NCBI RefSeq assembly: GCF_024129865.1
Contig: NZ_JAMYFE010000060.1
Span: forward strand, 62,001 to 126,000
Direction of reading: 5' to 3'
Length of the DNA stretch: 64,000 nt
Source of the DNA: Stieleria tagensis
GTDB lineage: Bacteria > Planctomycetota > Planctomycetia > Pirellulales > Pirellulaceae
The notes under the pieces are model-generated. The model searched no databases. It was not told the origin of the DNA and worked only from the letters and a program-made list of their open reading frames with translations. Position 1 is the stretch's first letter. Each line of letters starts with the position of its first letter. The position numbers and the translations under genes were made by a program. Below are positions 38,901 to 53,900 of this stretch, piece by piece.

Positions 38901-41900
38901 CGACACCGTCACGACGAACCCAGATGTCGAACTGGGTTTCCACCGGAGGTAAAAAGAGCGTCAACTCACGGGAATAGAGCACTTCTGACAATGGTGAGAT
39001 GACCGATTGCCCAAGGGGACTGCCGTTAAAGACGGGCGTGGTGACAATTCCGTAGTCAAAGTTTGTCACGTCCGCACGAATGATCGTCAAGTCTGCATCA
39101 ACCTGGACCATCGCCTGGTCATGAGCGGTAACGATGAACTGTCCGCTGTCCCGAACACCATCGGAAGGTGGCGAAGAGGTTCGCGCGATTCGGTCGTCTC
39201 CGACGATTCCGAATTCGTCTTGGGCCCAAGCCTGAATCACGTTTCCATCGTCATCGGTCAACGATTCGGCCCGATAGAAAAACACAGTGGTCCCGGGCGC
39301 TAAAGTGGGCGTTGGAACAGCGATCTGTACGGGTTGTTCGAAGTGATCGGTGCCAAAATTCAGCTCAAAAGCCGCCGCGACCGTCGTGCCATTTGGTTCG
39401 GGCGGCAAAGCGGTGGGGTCAAACGCTTGCAGTGTGACCGTTTGGTCATCGAGCAGTTGGCCCGGCGCAATCGCAACCCATCCGCCAGTAGATGATTCCA
39501 CGATCCCGCCGTTCTCGTCGATCAGGCTGCCCGAGGGTAGCAGTGCCCCAATCGAAACGGGGACGCGTACCAGCCCAGCCCGGTAGATCACAACAATCTC
39601 TGTTTGGCCCGCCGCGACCGCTGTGATTTGCCCGTCGCTATCTACCGTTGCAACATTAGTATCAAGTGAAATGAAAGTCGCGTTTTCGTCGTCACCGTAT
39701 TCACGGATCGGCTCCCCGGCCATCGATACAAGCAATCCCCGACTTTCCCCGCTCGGCATTTGAACGTGTTGAGGGTAAACATCAATTCCAAGTAATCCGC
39801 TAACAGTATCTTCGACATCCTCTGGGACACCGACCAGAACGGCGGCAACGACAATGTTCCCCGAGGCGTCACCGGTCAAGGTGGACACGCCGTCTGTGAT
39901 TCCCTGAATGTAGTTCCCGCTCACCGTTAAAATGTCGGGTGCAGACGAAGTGAATTCGAATTGACTGGCGTCGATTTCGATTTCTTCTCCGTCGTCATAC
40001 GTGGCAATCACCTCAAGCCGGGTAGGCTTTCCTGGATCGATTAGAAAGCGGTCCTGCTCCAGACGAAGCTGAACCAATTTTGCTGTCGATGGAGTCACCT
40101 CCCAAATTTCGTTGCCCGATCTTGAAACCCCATCGTCGAATACGATGTCAATGTTCGAATCGGCGTCAAACTGTGTGCCCACACTGATCCGTAGTGTTTC
40201 GCTGACGGGTTCGACACTCGCATGGAGACCCGAACCGGTCGTTGCAATTCGCGGAACGATGACATCTCCTTCCATGTCTTCCACGAGATCAGCCAAAGGG
40301 ATGGAAAGTGTTTGGCCGGGACGAATTGAAATCGACGAAACGATGGGTATCGGAGTTTGATTCGCAGTCGTACCGAATGCGGCGTGCATCGCAGCGACGT
40401 CGATGTCATCAACGACGCCATCTCGATTAAAGTCGGTTGCAACTTGATAGTTGGCATCACCGGAACTACTGCCGACTGCCAACTGAACCGCCATGCGATC
40501 GGTGTTGTCGACAGTGTGATCGCCGTTTACATCCCCAACCAAATAGATCGAACCAGTATAGGAATCATCCGTGCTCCCCGAGACGCGAACGATGAAGGTG
40601 CCTGGATGTTCCAAGGTATAGGTTCGAATTGAACCGGCCGAATCGGAAACGGAAGTTCCCGCAGGAACTCCCAAAATTTCGCCTTCGGCACCGGAAACGT
40701 CCAACCCGATCAAGACCTGTCCCGTCGGGCTGCTCCGTAGTTCGCCGGCAGTAATCACAAACGCGTAGTCATGGGGTTCCTGCCCGACGGTCCCTGAGAA
40801 CGGAGAGACCGTTGCAGTGCGGAGAGTTCCAAGATGCGGCGCGACTTCGGCTGTGGCCAAGAGAGATCCGTCGACTGCGTACTCGAACGTCTTTCCGATC
40901 CCATCTGTCGGGGAAACCGCTTTCAATCGTGACAGATGATCATAGGCATAGAATTCACGCTGACCGCTTACCATGTCAACAACGCCGCTCATTCGCCCGG
41001 ATGAGTCATAGTGATAGCTGAAATGTTCACCTGAATTCCCGGTCAATTCAATCAGCCGTCCACTTTCATCCGTCCGAAAGCTAATTCGTTGACCATTGGG
41101 TGCTACGATTCCGCTGTCGGTCACTCTTAATGAGGTTGACGTGTCGGCCGAGACAATTTGTGAGAGCTTAAACTCAGCCCGATCTGCTTGACCGTGACGA
41201 ATGAATCGGTGCTGTTGACCGTCTGGTGAAACAAGTGTGAGAGCGTTGCTGCCGATCCCTAGCGAGGCGGGGTTGTACGGCAATCCGCTACCAATAACGT
41301 AGTAGCCGCCAGCAGCATTACGTAATCGTGCGTCATAGCTTCTTAGATTCCAGGTGACACCTGGGTCGGCAGTCCATGCAGGAGTGAATGTCTCGATCGC
41401 CCCCACCGAATGAATCGTTGGGGTAAATGTAAAACCCACACGTTCGCCATCGGGCAAAGTCAGATAGACCCGCGCGGAGCTGGTCATTGCGGAAAATGCA
41501 TCGTCAGAATGTACGCCGTCATCCAACGACAATCTTGGCTGGAGTAGTGGCCACGCCCAGTGGCTGCCAAAATTTGAGTCTTGGGGATTCGTGGTCAGCG
41601 GATCAGCTACCCGAGTGATGTCGATCGAGATTCCATCGAGCAACGCAGTGAAGTCTGTGATGGATTGGTGAAGAAAGTCTGACTTCGAAAGCGAGTTGAT
41701 TTCGATTTCGTGTGTCACGTGACTTGTCAATCCACCAAAATCACTGGCCGTGACGCTCAAGCTGTAAAAACCATTGGCAAATCTTCCTGGATCGATTTCA
41801 ACGCTTTGCGTGATGCTGGTGGTCCCTTGCCCGATCGGGATTGCTGTTCCACCCCCTCGAGGAATCAATTCAATCGAGAACTCAGCCAATCCGGTGTCGG

Positions 41901-44900
41901 AGATATTGACGATCAGTTCTCGGGGCTCGGTGATCTCACGCGGATCAAGTTGCAATACGTCGATGAGGGGCGCGTCAAAATCCGCGGGGTTACGGACGAA
42001 CAGCGAGTGTTCAACGACGGTGGTCCGACCTTCGGCGTCGACCACCGTTGCCTTCGCTGTAAAACGGCCAGGTGCTGCCGCAATAAACGTCGCTCGGCCC
42101 AATTCATCGAGCGTGACTGGATGACCATCGATTTCCAATGAAGTGTTTTCAATTGCGACATCGCTGTCTGCAATCGGCTCGACAATGATCGCTTGACCCG
42201 GTGTGGCCGGGAAACTTGGGGTCGTTATGATCCGCAAATCGGGACCATTGGGTTGAAGCGATGCGACAAGTGTTAACAGGTGATTTGTGGTCAAATCTCC
42301 GTCGTCTGCTGTCAAACGAATTGGAAAAACGCCGGCTTGAAAACTTGCCGCGGACCAGCGCAATACATTGTCACTACCCAACGTTGCACCGTCAGGCAGA
42401 TCTTTGGCAGACAACGCCACCAAATCACCATCAGGATCGGATGTTCCGATAGTGATTTCCAAAGGCTGTCCGATCTGGGCATTACGAAACTGAGGTGCCA
42501 GGATCGTTGGCCGACGGTTGGTCGCAAACACCTGGACATCCACGTTCATTGTCGCGGTCGCCCCCGACGGATCTGTCGCTACAAACGGTAGTGAATAGAT
42601 TCCCGCGGAATCATAGTCAACATCCCAAACGACGGTGCGAGCGACCGGGTCAAATGCGAATCCCGTAACCGATGGGCCTGCGTAATGGTAGAGCAGTGGC
42701 TCACCGTCCGGATCGCCGGCGTTGATGGTGAAGACTAATTGGTCGCCTTCACGCGTGTACAAAGTCGGCAGCGAACTAAAGCTTGGAGTCTGATTGCTAT
42801 TGATTACATTGACAACAACATCTTCGCTTCGTGCCCCCGCACCATCGGTCACCGTTACACGTAGGTTGTAGGTGCCTGCTTGGGTTTTAGAAGGAGTCCA
42901 GTGGAACTCGCCGGTAGCAGCATCCATGACAGCGCCGCTGGGCAATCGTTTGACGACACCACCAGATACGAGTGCGGCTGAGAAAGCAACGGTATCCCCG
43001 TCAGGATCGTTTGCGACTCCGGTGAAGCGCAACGTGTCGCCTTCGAGAACGGTTTGCTCTCCGATCGGATCGAGCGACGGGCGGGCGTTGTTTTCACGCA
43101 CCCTAAGTGTGATCGTTCTGGTTTCCGAAAGGATGTTGCCAGCGTTTCCACTCCCGCTGTCTGACACTGTGAAGGTGATGGTGTGCAGGCCTAAATCGCT
43201 AGCCGTCGGCGTCCAATTGAGTCGGTGCTGTCCGTAGACCCCAAGATCGACCAACTCAGCACCAGTTGGCATTCCCAAAGCTGCGATCGTCAATGCGTCT
43301 TGATCGTCGTCACTGATTCGCAGATCAAGAGCCAAAGGCTGGCCCACCAGGACGACATGATCGAAAATGGGATCAAAAACCGGCGGTTCATTGTCGCTCG
43401 TGATTTGAAGCGTAAACTGCGTCTGCGATTCCAATGGTGCCGTGCCTGTTGTTTCTCTCGCAAAAACGGTCACTAGAAGGTCGTCACGATCGCCCGGCAG
43501 GGGTGAAATTGACAAGAGCCCCGTGCCGTCGCCCAAATCACTCAATTGAGCAAAACTTGGAAGCTGAGTCCCATCGCCGAATTGAACACGGAGCGAGAGT
43601 GGAGCCCCTTCAAAGTCGTTGGCCGAAATTGGAATTTCCAGGGTCTCTCCCACGGCAACCCGTTGTAACGGGATCGCAACGATCTCTGGATTGAAATTTG
43701 CGTCGCGAACGGAAAGTGTCACCTCCACTGTATCGCTGGTGGGCGTTCCGGTTCCATCGCCATCATCGGTAGCCGTGAATGTGATGGTGTACCGTCCGGA
43801 TGCATTGAAATCGGGCGTCCAGGAAAAAAGTTGACTCGCCGCATCAAACTGCGCGCCATTTGGCAACCCGCTAACCTGATATTGAAGATCCGGTCGCAGC
43901 GATTCGTATTCCACGAAGAACTCGTTGGACAAAATCGACGCCCCGGCCGCTGCATAGGGAACATCGGGGTCAAAAGCAGCGACCCGAAGTTGCAGCGGCT
44001 GACCTTCGAAAATTTCCAACACGTCGAACGCAGGAAATTCGACCTGTCCGTTCAAGTTATTAACGGTCAACGCTACAGTAGCTTGAGTGACCGCCGAGCC
44101 ATCGTCAGCAAAGAAGATCAAATCGTAATCGCCATGCTGATCATACCCGGGCGTCCACTGGAACATGCCACTGGATGGATCAAGTGAAGCCCCCGGTGGC
44201 AGATTGGGCGCTCGGTAACGTACAAGGTCGCCGTCCTGGTCGTCTGCTACGAGCTTGAATGTCAGTTCGTCGCCTTCATTGATCGTTCGCGATGGGATCG
44301 GGAAAATGATTGGCGGAACATTTTGATTCGCAACAACGATCTCAAACGCAACACTCGACTCAACAAATCCATCGCTCACGATTAGAGTCACATTCTCGTA
44401 AACTCCAGCATCATCGCCTTCGGGTCGCCACCGCAACACTTGAGAGACATAATCAAAGACGGCACCGGCAGGAAGATTGTCAGCGAAATAGATCAGGTCA
44501 TCGCCGTCCGGATCGAAGCCGCTGATGGGGATCTCGATCAGGTCACCTTCTGTGGCCAGAACGTCATTCACCGGTGAGATGATGGGCGGGCGATTGGCAC
44601 CGGTCACGTCAACGATCCATGTTTGGCGTTTGTGTGCGCCTCGCGCATCATAGGCTCGTAATTCGAAGTTGGCCTTTTCTGAAACCTCTCGTCCTGGCAC
44701 CCAATCGACGATTCCAGTCGCCGGATCAACTCTCGCACCGCTCGGTGCATTGGCCAACACATAGGTGATCGTTGCACCGTCTGGATCGGCGGCGGCTGCC
44801 GCGTATTCATACTCTGCATCGACGGCTGCTGAGAGCGACGGAGTGCTGTTGAAGATCGGCAGTTGATTCGGCGGCAAGGTCGCTAGAATCCGAGTCTTGA

Positions 44901-47900
44901 ATGTCAAATCCAATAGATTTGGATTCGCGATCGTAATCGTCTGGGCGATCGAACTGTCACCGGCCTGCAAAACAGTCCCATCGGTGAGAATCTGGTACCC
45001 GTTTGATCCGGCGGGGGCAAAGTCATTGTCGAAGAAAATCACAGAGCTGTCGCCAAGATCGTCGAACACCACATTGATCGGTCCGGCGATATCAAAGTCC
45101 GCCGAGTTCGTCACGATTACATCAAACAGCAACGTACCATCGGCGCGGTTGATGCGTGTGTTGGCATAGGAAACGCTCGTCGAAATCGAAACATCTTCAA
45201 ACACGCGGAACGTCGTCGCGAATCCTTCGCCCCCGATTGGAATGCCCTGCTCGCTCTCCACCGTGGGCGAAACGGTCAACCGGTATTCAGCGGGAGGCAG
45301 TGATTCAAACAGCAACACGGACGATCGCGCACCATTGTCGTAACGGACCGCGCCGATATTGACCAATTCGCCGGTCTCGTTGTTTTGCAGCGAATAATTC
45401 AAGGGGTTGTCACCGCCAGACGGATCGTCTGCATCGGTCATTAGCGCGACGTCAAAAATCAATTCCGCGCGGTGGGTGCCTTCGGCGATTCGCGTTTCAA
45501 TCACGCGGGGCGCAGCGACGGTGAAGAAAATATCAATCTGATCCCCTTGAGTTGTCAGGAATCGTCCACCCGAGATCGGTTGAATGCCTTCGACACGCCC
45601 CGTTCCCCCGGAAGCGATCGTTGCGGTGCGCAATGACAATGGATCCAGCACCGTGATACGTCCGCCGGATTCGTGGCCGACCAGGATGGTGCCTTCGAGC
45701 AAGGATCCCGACGGTCCAAACGCGATCGACTCGGCACCACCGGCGAGGGTTGCAATTTTTTCGGCTCGTCCACGGAAATCAAAACGCAGAACTTCGCTGC
45801 CGGTCGGCCAAGCGGTACCGTAGAGTGTGCCATCTGCGGAAACAGCCAGCGAGTCGACACGGATGTCACTGAACGGAATCAATTTCCGCGTCGCTGTATC
45901 AAAGCGACTGATGCCTCCCGTAGTGGAAACATAGAGAGCCGTTTCACCCGGAATCGCTGCGATCCCAAGCGAGATTCCTGCGCCGATTCTGTCGAGGACC
46001 GCACCGGTACCGGGATCGAGCTGTAGCAGCCCTTCGCCACCGGTCGAAGCCCAAAGCTGGCCAGACGCATCGAATGCGAGTTCATAGATCGGCGCAGACA
46101 CCGAGTAGCCTGTCATTTCTATCGGCTCACCGGATCCCGATCCCGGACTGATGCGATACAACTGATTCCGTCCAGGGCCGCCGGACAGATAGACCGCCCC
46201 ATCGGGACCAACCGCCATCGCAAGTGAACCGATTCCGGCACCGCTTTCACCCGAGATCGTTGCAAATTGCTCTGCGGCCAGAGGGCGAATCACACGGCTG
46301 AACGCGCTCGGTTGAGTGGTGCTGGTGCGTGAAGGAATTCCAAAGGCGGCTTCTTCAAACAATCGGTCCGCGACGGTACCTGGCTGGGGTGCAGCCTGTG
46401 GAATCACCACAGGCTGTACCACACTGACCATCGGCGCGTTTCCGAGATTGATCTCGGGAATCAGTCTTGGAACTTGGACTCCGTCAGCAACCGGTTCAAC
46501 GTTTCCGGCATTGTCGATCGCACGAATCAGGAAAAGGGGCTGTTGGCCGGCCGATGCCTGGTAGGTGTATGTGGTTTCGTCTGTACGATACAGCACGCTC
46601 CGGTAGCGCGTTCCGCCATCGTTTGAAACGAGCAATGAATACTTCGCGACACCGCTTCCTCCGACGTCATCGGTGGCCGACCAATCCACTTGGAATTGGT
46701 TCCCACCAATCGCAGTGGTGCTCACGGTGCTTGTCGGGGCAAATGCATCGAGAGTCGAGAACGAAACCTGACTATCAACCTCGACGCCGCCGTCGATGAT
46801 TGAACGGGCCGTCATTTGAATTTCATCGCCCGTGGCAAGTGGATTGTCGTCTCCTGCGGCGACGACGTTGTTGGCTGCTGCCCAAAAACCGACAGTGACT
46901 TTTTCGCCCGGTTGCAACAATCCGATCGCGGAATCCACTGGTGGCAATCCATCGCGTCCGTCAATCGCGCGCAGCAAATACGACGCGACGCGCGTGTTGG
47001 CATCCACACCGGCCGTGACTTGCAACACATACCCGTCGCTGTCCGTCAAATCAAATTCACCGACGAAATTGGGCCGCCCCGGTGGCAAGGCAATGGAGCG
47101 CCGCCCCAATTTGATATCCGCAACCTGGAAACTACGTTCATCAAGGGTGTCGTCGAGCGGGACCAGGATACGAATCTCGCGCGCCGCATCATCCGTGTCG
47201 CTATCGTAGGTTGTTTCGACGGTGTACGGCAGTGGCGTGGCCACGGGAACAAAGTTCTGATCGCCGAAGCCAGTCGGTCCGACCAGCGATGTTGAATCTC
47301 CGACTTGGTTGCCAAGGTCGTCCAGGTTGAACGCAATTTCGTCGGCGATGACACCCGTTTCGAAACGAGGCGGTGGCCCGGCTCTCAGGGTGAATGTGAC
47401 GAACGACGTCGGACTTGCAAGTCCCTGATCAAAATCTTCGAACAGACCCACGTCGCCGCCACCTGTCGCGTCCGGGGTGTGCCCGTAGTATTCGCGGATC
47501 AAATCGATGAAGCCCATCAGATTTTCGTTCGCGGTGAACGGTTCCGTCGCTGCGTCGTCGACGATTCCCGAACCTGCCTCCCCGCCGAACAAACCGCCGA
47601 GGACGGTAAAGAACGAGTTGATATTCTCGGCTCGTCCGTCAGCGATCGGCGGTGAGTCTTCGGGACGCAACAATCCGTTATCAACCAAAGCTTGCAGATA
47701 CAAACTGGTGAAGGAATCGGTGTCTCTTGCCAACGCCATCAGCGCCGAATGGGCTCTTTCTTCAAACGAAGACGAAGCCGCGGATGTATCGCCAAGAATG
47801 GCATCGCGAAGCTTCGCCGCTTCACCGCGTTGGAATGCTAAATACTCCGCGGTCGTCATCGGAGTTGCGGCCGCGGCGACATAAAAATCGAAGCCCAGAT

Positions 47901-50900
47901 CCTCCAATTCAAACGGACTGAGTTCTTTCAAGAAATTGGGATTGGTCTCCAATAGTTCGCGCAGTCCCGGATAGATCGTGATAGCAGATCCGACCTCGGT
48001 GACGCCCTGGTTCGGCAAATCGATTGCCACGCCGCGGGCTGTCAAGACACCGTCCAGATTCAGTTCCGGCGTGACACTCGAAAAGTCAAACGTACTGATT
48101 GAATCAAACAGAGGTGCAACGGTTGTCGCGTCCCCACGCAGGCCGCTTGCAAATTCGATCGCCGGCCCTGGAATCAAATCCGGTCGACGGTTCTTTGCGT
48201 TGGGAAACGCGTATTCGAATAGGGTGTAGGGCGCGTCAACATTGGCGAGATTTTGAATCGCAAACCCGTATCCGCCCGTGGCGCCCAGGTCGATTTGGCT
48301 GGGACCGCCCACGCCGACATTGACTTGCAGTGGATCGGCCGATTCGACTTGGAACCTGTACGGATCGATTGCGAGACGCCCATCGGGATGCAACACTTGA
48401 ATGTCATACAAGCCATGTGGGGCGTCACGCAAATCGAAGACCGCAACGATCTTGGTGGCGTCGATCCGTGAAACCGATACCGGCGCAAATTCAGCAAGCG
48501 TCGGTCGGACCAAACGAACGGCCGCTTGATCGGGGAATTCGGCGCCTTGAATCGTGACAGTGACATATCGATCATCACCACCTGAATCGGGCGTCACGTT
48601 GGTGATGCCAAACGGAATCCGAGTCGCGTTCATCGAGATCGGATATTCGACGCGCGCCATCGGATTATTTTCTTCGATGTCGACCCGAACCCCGCCACGG
48701 GCAAGCACAAAGTACCGTCCACCGAGAGTTTCGGGGATAGTCATGGTCTGGTCAGCGGACAAGTAACCCTGGTAGGCTGCATCAAAGTCAAAGGAGGATG
48801 GCAATCGTTCGTGGGCGGCGTAGAGCTCGTGCCGTCCGATGTCATTGGCGCTATCGAGGTCAATTTTGATCGTTTGGCCAGGCAACACATCCAACTGAAA
48901 TAATCGGCTGACGCCAACGGCCATTTGGTCGTCGAGTGGAATATCCAGCCGCAACAACGGAACCGTGATATGGACTTCGTCGGTCGATGCGGATTCATTG
49001 TTGCGATTGTTTTCGCCTTCGACCACGTCATCAAAGATGTCGGTGCGAACAATGATGCGGTATCCGTCAGGCAAGACAGCAGGCACTTCAAAATCCAAGC
49101 TCGCCGAATAGGATTCTCCCGGATTCAGGGTTCGAACCGTTGAGGGTTCGACGCGACCGAGTAACTTGTCACCGATGTCCCATTGGCTGTCATTCGACAG
49201 ATAAACCGCGTCGGCGATACGAGACTTTGCTTTTTCGTCACCTCGATTTTCAACCGTCCAAGAAACGGACAAGACGTCACCGACATTGCCGGTCGAGGGT
49301 GCTGCGATATCGATCACTTGCAAATCCGACGGAGGCGGTTGAACGATCAGAACCGGTGTCGCCGAAACAGTGATGTTGTTGTCTTCATCTATTTCGATGA
49401 CTTCTCCATCAGGTCGTGCCGTTGCCGGGAAATCGGTGGCAACGATGATGAAATAGTCACCGACGATTCCGCGAGGCAACCTCGCTGTTTCAGTGATCGT
49501 ACCGGTTTGCCCCGGCCCAACCGCATCGGTGCGTTTGATCTGTTTGACGTACAGATCGCTCGATACATCCAGCAATCGATCGCGAGAAAGATAGACGCGA
49601 TCGATAAACGGGACTTGCGAATCGGGGATCCGACCGCCGTCATTGGTGAATGTGTAGGTGAACGTGATATCATCGCCCACCTCGACGACGTTTGTCGCGG
49701 GAATCGATGGGCTGACGAAGTCGACCGAGTCGATGGATAGGTCGGGTGCCGGAACAAATTGCACATCCAACAGCACAGACGCGAGATTGTCGCCCTCGTC
49801 GTTGAACTCCAATACCTTGTCGCTCACGCCTCTGAGCCGTGTTCGACCTTCTGCGATTGGATAGGGCAATGAATAAAGTGCTGCGGCGCGATCAGCGAAG
49901 GTTGCATCGGTTTGCGCAATCACATGGAATTCACCGCCGATATTATTCGGCACGCGAACTTGCAACGCGACTTGATAACTTTCACCGATCCCGAGCAACT
50001 CGTTGCGATCCAACTTGCCGAGCTCAATGTCATAGGCATCCGTTGACGTGTCAGTCGATAAATAGACTCTATCCGTCCAACGATCGACCCGCGTTTCCCG
50101 AGTCCCCGAATTGGTGACCGTAAACGTCACGTCCATCAACGAACCGCTGTCGGGACTGGTTGGGATCGCAGAAAGATTCGAAATCACCAGATTGGGTTCG
50201 GCATACTGTATGTCGATCTTGTCCGATGATGCAAAATTGTCATCTTTGTGGCCATCTTCCCAGGTTTGATCGACGAACGCCTTCGCCCAACCTGGGAACG
50301 CGCTTTTGGAATAGGCGGATAAGACAGGCTTGCCGCGATACAACGATACATTGGCAAAAACGTGCGCGTACCAATTCCCACTGCTGCCTGGAGGCGACGA
50401 CACGATCATGCTGTCGTTGTACGAATCGTTCGGCTGGATTACGTCGCCCAACACCTTCACATGAGACCCCACCAGGGTTGCCCGACTTGCATCAAAAATT
50501 GGATCTTTCGACAGGTAAACGTATTGTTTGACCGACTTGGTCACTTCGTTCGTGGCATAGGGGCCCGAATTGCGAACGGTCCAGGAAACCGTGATCGGTT
50601 CTCCGGACAAGCTACTTGCTGATGCCGTTACATTTTCGACCGTGAGATCGGCAACCGCGTCGACAACGGTAGCATTGACGGCGCCGACATTGTTGTCATC
50701 GAACGGTCCCTCATACACCTCGACCAATTGATTTGTCGGACCGGCCAAAATCTCTCGCAACTCGCTTTGCGAGAACTTTTGCAAGTCACCGATTTTTGTT
50801 TCACCGATCGGCTTTCCTGTTGCCGTTTCGATTCGTTTCAAGACGGCGGCTACCTCGGCCAGAAACTTTGCGTCTTCGGTCAATGCGATCCGCGGATCGA

Positions 50901-53900
50901 CGTTGGTGCGAACCAATAAATGACTGCCACGAGCGGTTGGCGGAAGAGTGAATTCAACGTCTTGTGAATACTCGGCACCGGGCTGCAGTCGGCCGGTGTG
51001 AGGAATTGCAAAAACCAGTTGGTCACCGGAATCATAGACGTTGTCTTCCGAGACATAGACCGCATCGGCCCAGTTTTCGCGATCGGTTGCGACCGTTCCA
51101 ATATTGTCGACGATCCAGTTGAGCGAGACTTTTTGCCCACCGATGATCGGCTGATCGGTCGCAACATTGACCTCGCGTACACGCAGATCAGACGGCGGTG
51201 TCAGCAACACATTGATCGGAGTGCTGGCATAGTTATTGCCTTCGAGATCGTTCGGCGCATCCGAGTTGGTGTTCTCGGCGAACGAAGCCTCGTAGACACT
51301 TCTGCCACCATCGGCATAAACCGTTAAGAAATACTGGCCGGTCAGTCCTTTTGGAATCTTGACCGATGTCTCGACTTCGTAGGACTCTCCGACGTCCAGA
51401 ACCCCGCCGTGGCGATACGATCCAATGTAGCGATCACCACGCGACGAATTGGGGCCGTCCAGCCCCAGAGTCAGCCAGATTTGATCCGTCCAAGATCCGG
51501 GCTCGGTGACGCCGGCGCCACGATTGGATACCTCATAGCGCACCGTGATCGTGGAGTCGTCAAAGGTGTCACCAGGGCCGGCGATGGTCTCTGCGACTAA
51601 GTCTGGCGGTGAAACCGGCCTGGCATCGATTGCAATCGCTTGCGCCGCCAGGTTATTGCCTTCATTGGGATACTCGTCAACTGCCCCCTTCGCATCGGCG
51701 GTAACCACTATGAAGTAATTACCAACGGCCGTCCTAGGAATTTGGAAACTTGCCGAACTGCGGTACTCGGTCGCTTGCCCCGACGTTGTCCCAAGGAAAC
51801 CAAGCGCCGATCCATTTCGGAGTTCTCCGAGCAGGATGGCGCCAGAGGTACTGCTGGACGACGATGATAACCAGACCCGGTCAACCCATCGACTGCCGGC
51901 CGATGGAGTGTCGGCCGTGCCGGCATTGCGCACCGTGAACTCAACGTCGATCGTCGTGCCAGCGGTGACCAATGAAGGGTATTCGCTGGTGACGTCAACT
52001 CGCAAATCGGGACGCGGTTTGTAGTTGATCTGAAACGGATCCGAAAAGCTGGCGTTGTCCAGTTCATTGGCTTCGAGCACACGGTTGGTGACGTCGGTTT
52101 GAACGTACAATCGAAATTGCCCGGTTTCCTTCGGCAGCTTGATCAGCTCTGTTCGCGTCACTGACTTCCCCGGTTCCAGCGGCTCGGCAACAGAAAAACG
52201 ATCGAGTTCGATGATTCTTGAATCGTTCGTTGGGATCAAATAAACCCGGTCGGTCCAACCGCCTTCTGTAATCCCGCCAGGATCCAGAGAATCGTTTTTG
52301 ACGGTCCATGAAATTTCGATGTTGCTCTGGTCCTGAAAACCCCCTGGGGCGTCCGGCAAGAGGATCGAGCCATCTTCGACGATCAAGTTGGCGGTCGGTG
52401 GCACATACAACACGTCGACCGCATCGCTACGGCCTTGGTTTCCACCGGTTGCATCGTTACCGCCATACAAGAATTCATACGGTCCGCCGGTGCGAACAAA
52501 GACGTAGTACAGCCCGTCCAAATCACGCGGCAAGTCAAACGACTCGGTTCGCGTGTAAGAACCATCAACCGCAATCGCGCCGCCATGCGTACTGCTACCA
52601 ATCAAACGTAAGTTGCTTCCGTTTTCTTTGTCACTGATATAGATGTAGTCAGTCCAGGTATCACGATCCGTCGTTGCGATCCCACGGTTGCCAACCGTCC
52701 AGTTCAGCTGCAGTGGCAATCCCGAGGTGGGCGATTGCCCGCTGCTGACCTGCACGGAGTCGACAAACAGATCGCTGTACGGTTTGGTTGTCACGTCGAC
52801 GTTGTTTGACGTCGAACTCATGTTGGACGCATCACCAGACATTTCGTAGACAACGTCATCCACATCGGTCTGGACAAACAGTGTGAATCGGCCGCTGGTT
52901 CGGGCGGCAAGCGGAATGATCTCGGTTCGCGTGTAGGACTGACCGGCTGGTACGGCACCAAAGTGCTCGAAATCGCCCAGCAAGATATCGTCGTTGTTAC
53001 CTAAAACGTCGTCCCTGGACATCACGACACGATCAGTCCACGCGGACTGGCGTCCAGGACCGGCACCGACATTTTCCACGGTCCATGACACTGTTAAATC
53101 GACGGGATCGCCAATCAACAATTCGGGCGCAACGACTTCGCTGACGGTCAGATCAGCGTAGGGAAATCCGGTCACATCGATTTCCAAACTCGCAAGTCCC
53201 GTCGGTTCACCTGCCCCTTCGTTGACCATGTTCTCCGCATCAGGAAGGACCAACAAATACTTCGTTCCAGATATCCCGTCTGGCAGCGAAATATTCAAAC
53301 TACGATTGGATTGGGCAGCAACGACCAAGTCCGAGGAACTGCTGAGTTCGCCCAGCAAAATATCGTCTGCGGACAATTGAACATCATCTGACAAGTAGAC
53401 GTGCTCAACCCAGGGAGCCGTCGCGATCGCATCACCGTCGTTCTGTGTCACCCAACTGAGTGACAGCGATTCACCGCTGGTTGGGGAAGCGTCAGGAGCA
53501 GTCGCAACGCCAAACGAGATCAAATCGGGAAGCGGCTTCTGCGCCACATTGACTTGAAAATCACTGACGGTCGCGTTGTTGTCTTCGGCGGTCGGTTCAT
53601 TGACCCGATTGGTGGCATCGGTTTGAACGATGATAAAATAATCGCCGGCAGCAATCCCGACTGGAATCACAGGACTTGCCGTCGTAGTGTAGGACGCGTT
53701 GGAATCCAGATTGCCGTTGCGTGTGAAGCTGCCCAGGAAAATGTCACTGCCGCGAACGTTATCCGTGCTCAAATAAACACGATCCGTCCAACTGTCGACC
53801 AAAGTTGTCGCCGTTCCATCGTTTCGAACACGCCAGGTGACGTCATAGCTGTCGCCGAGAAATGCGGTGCCTGGGGCGGAGATCGCGTCGACGATCAGGT

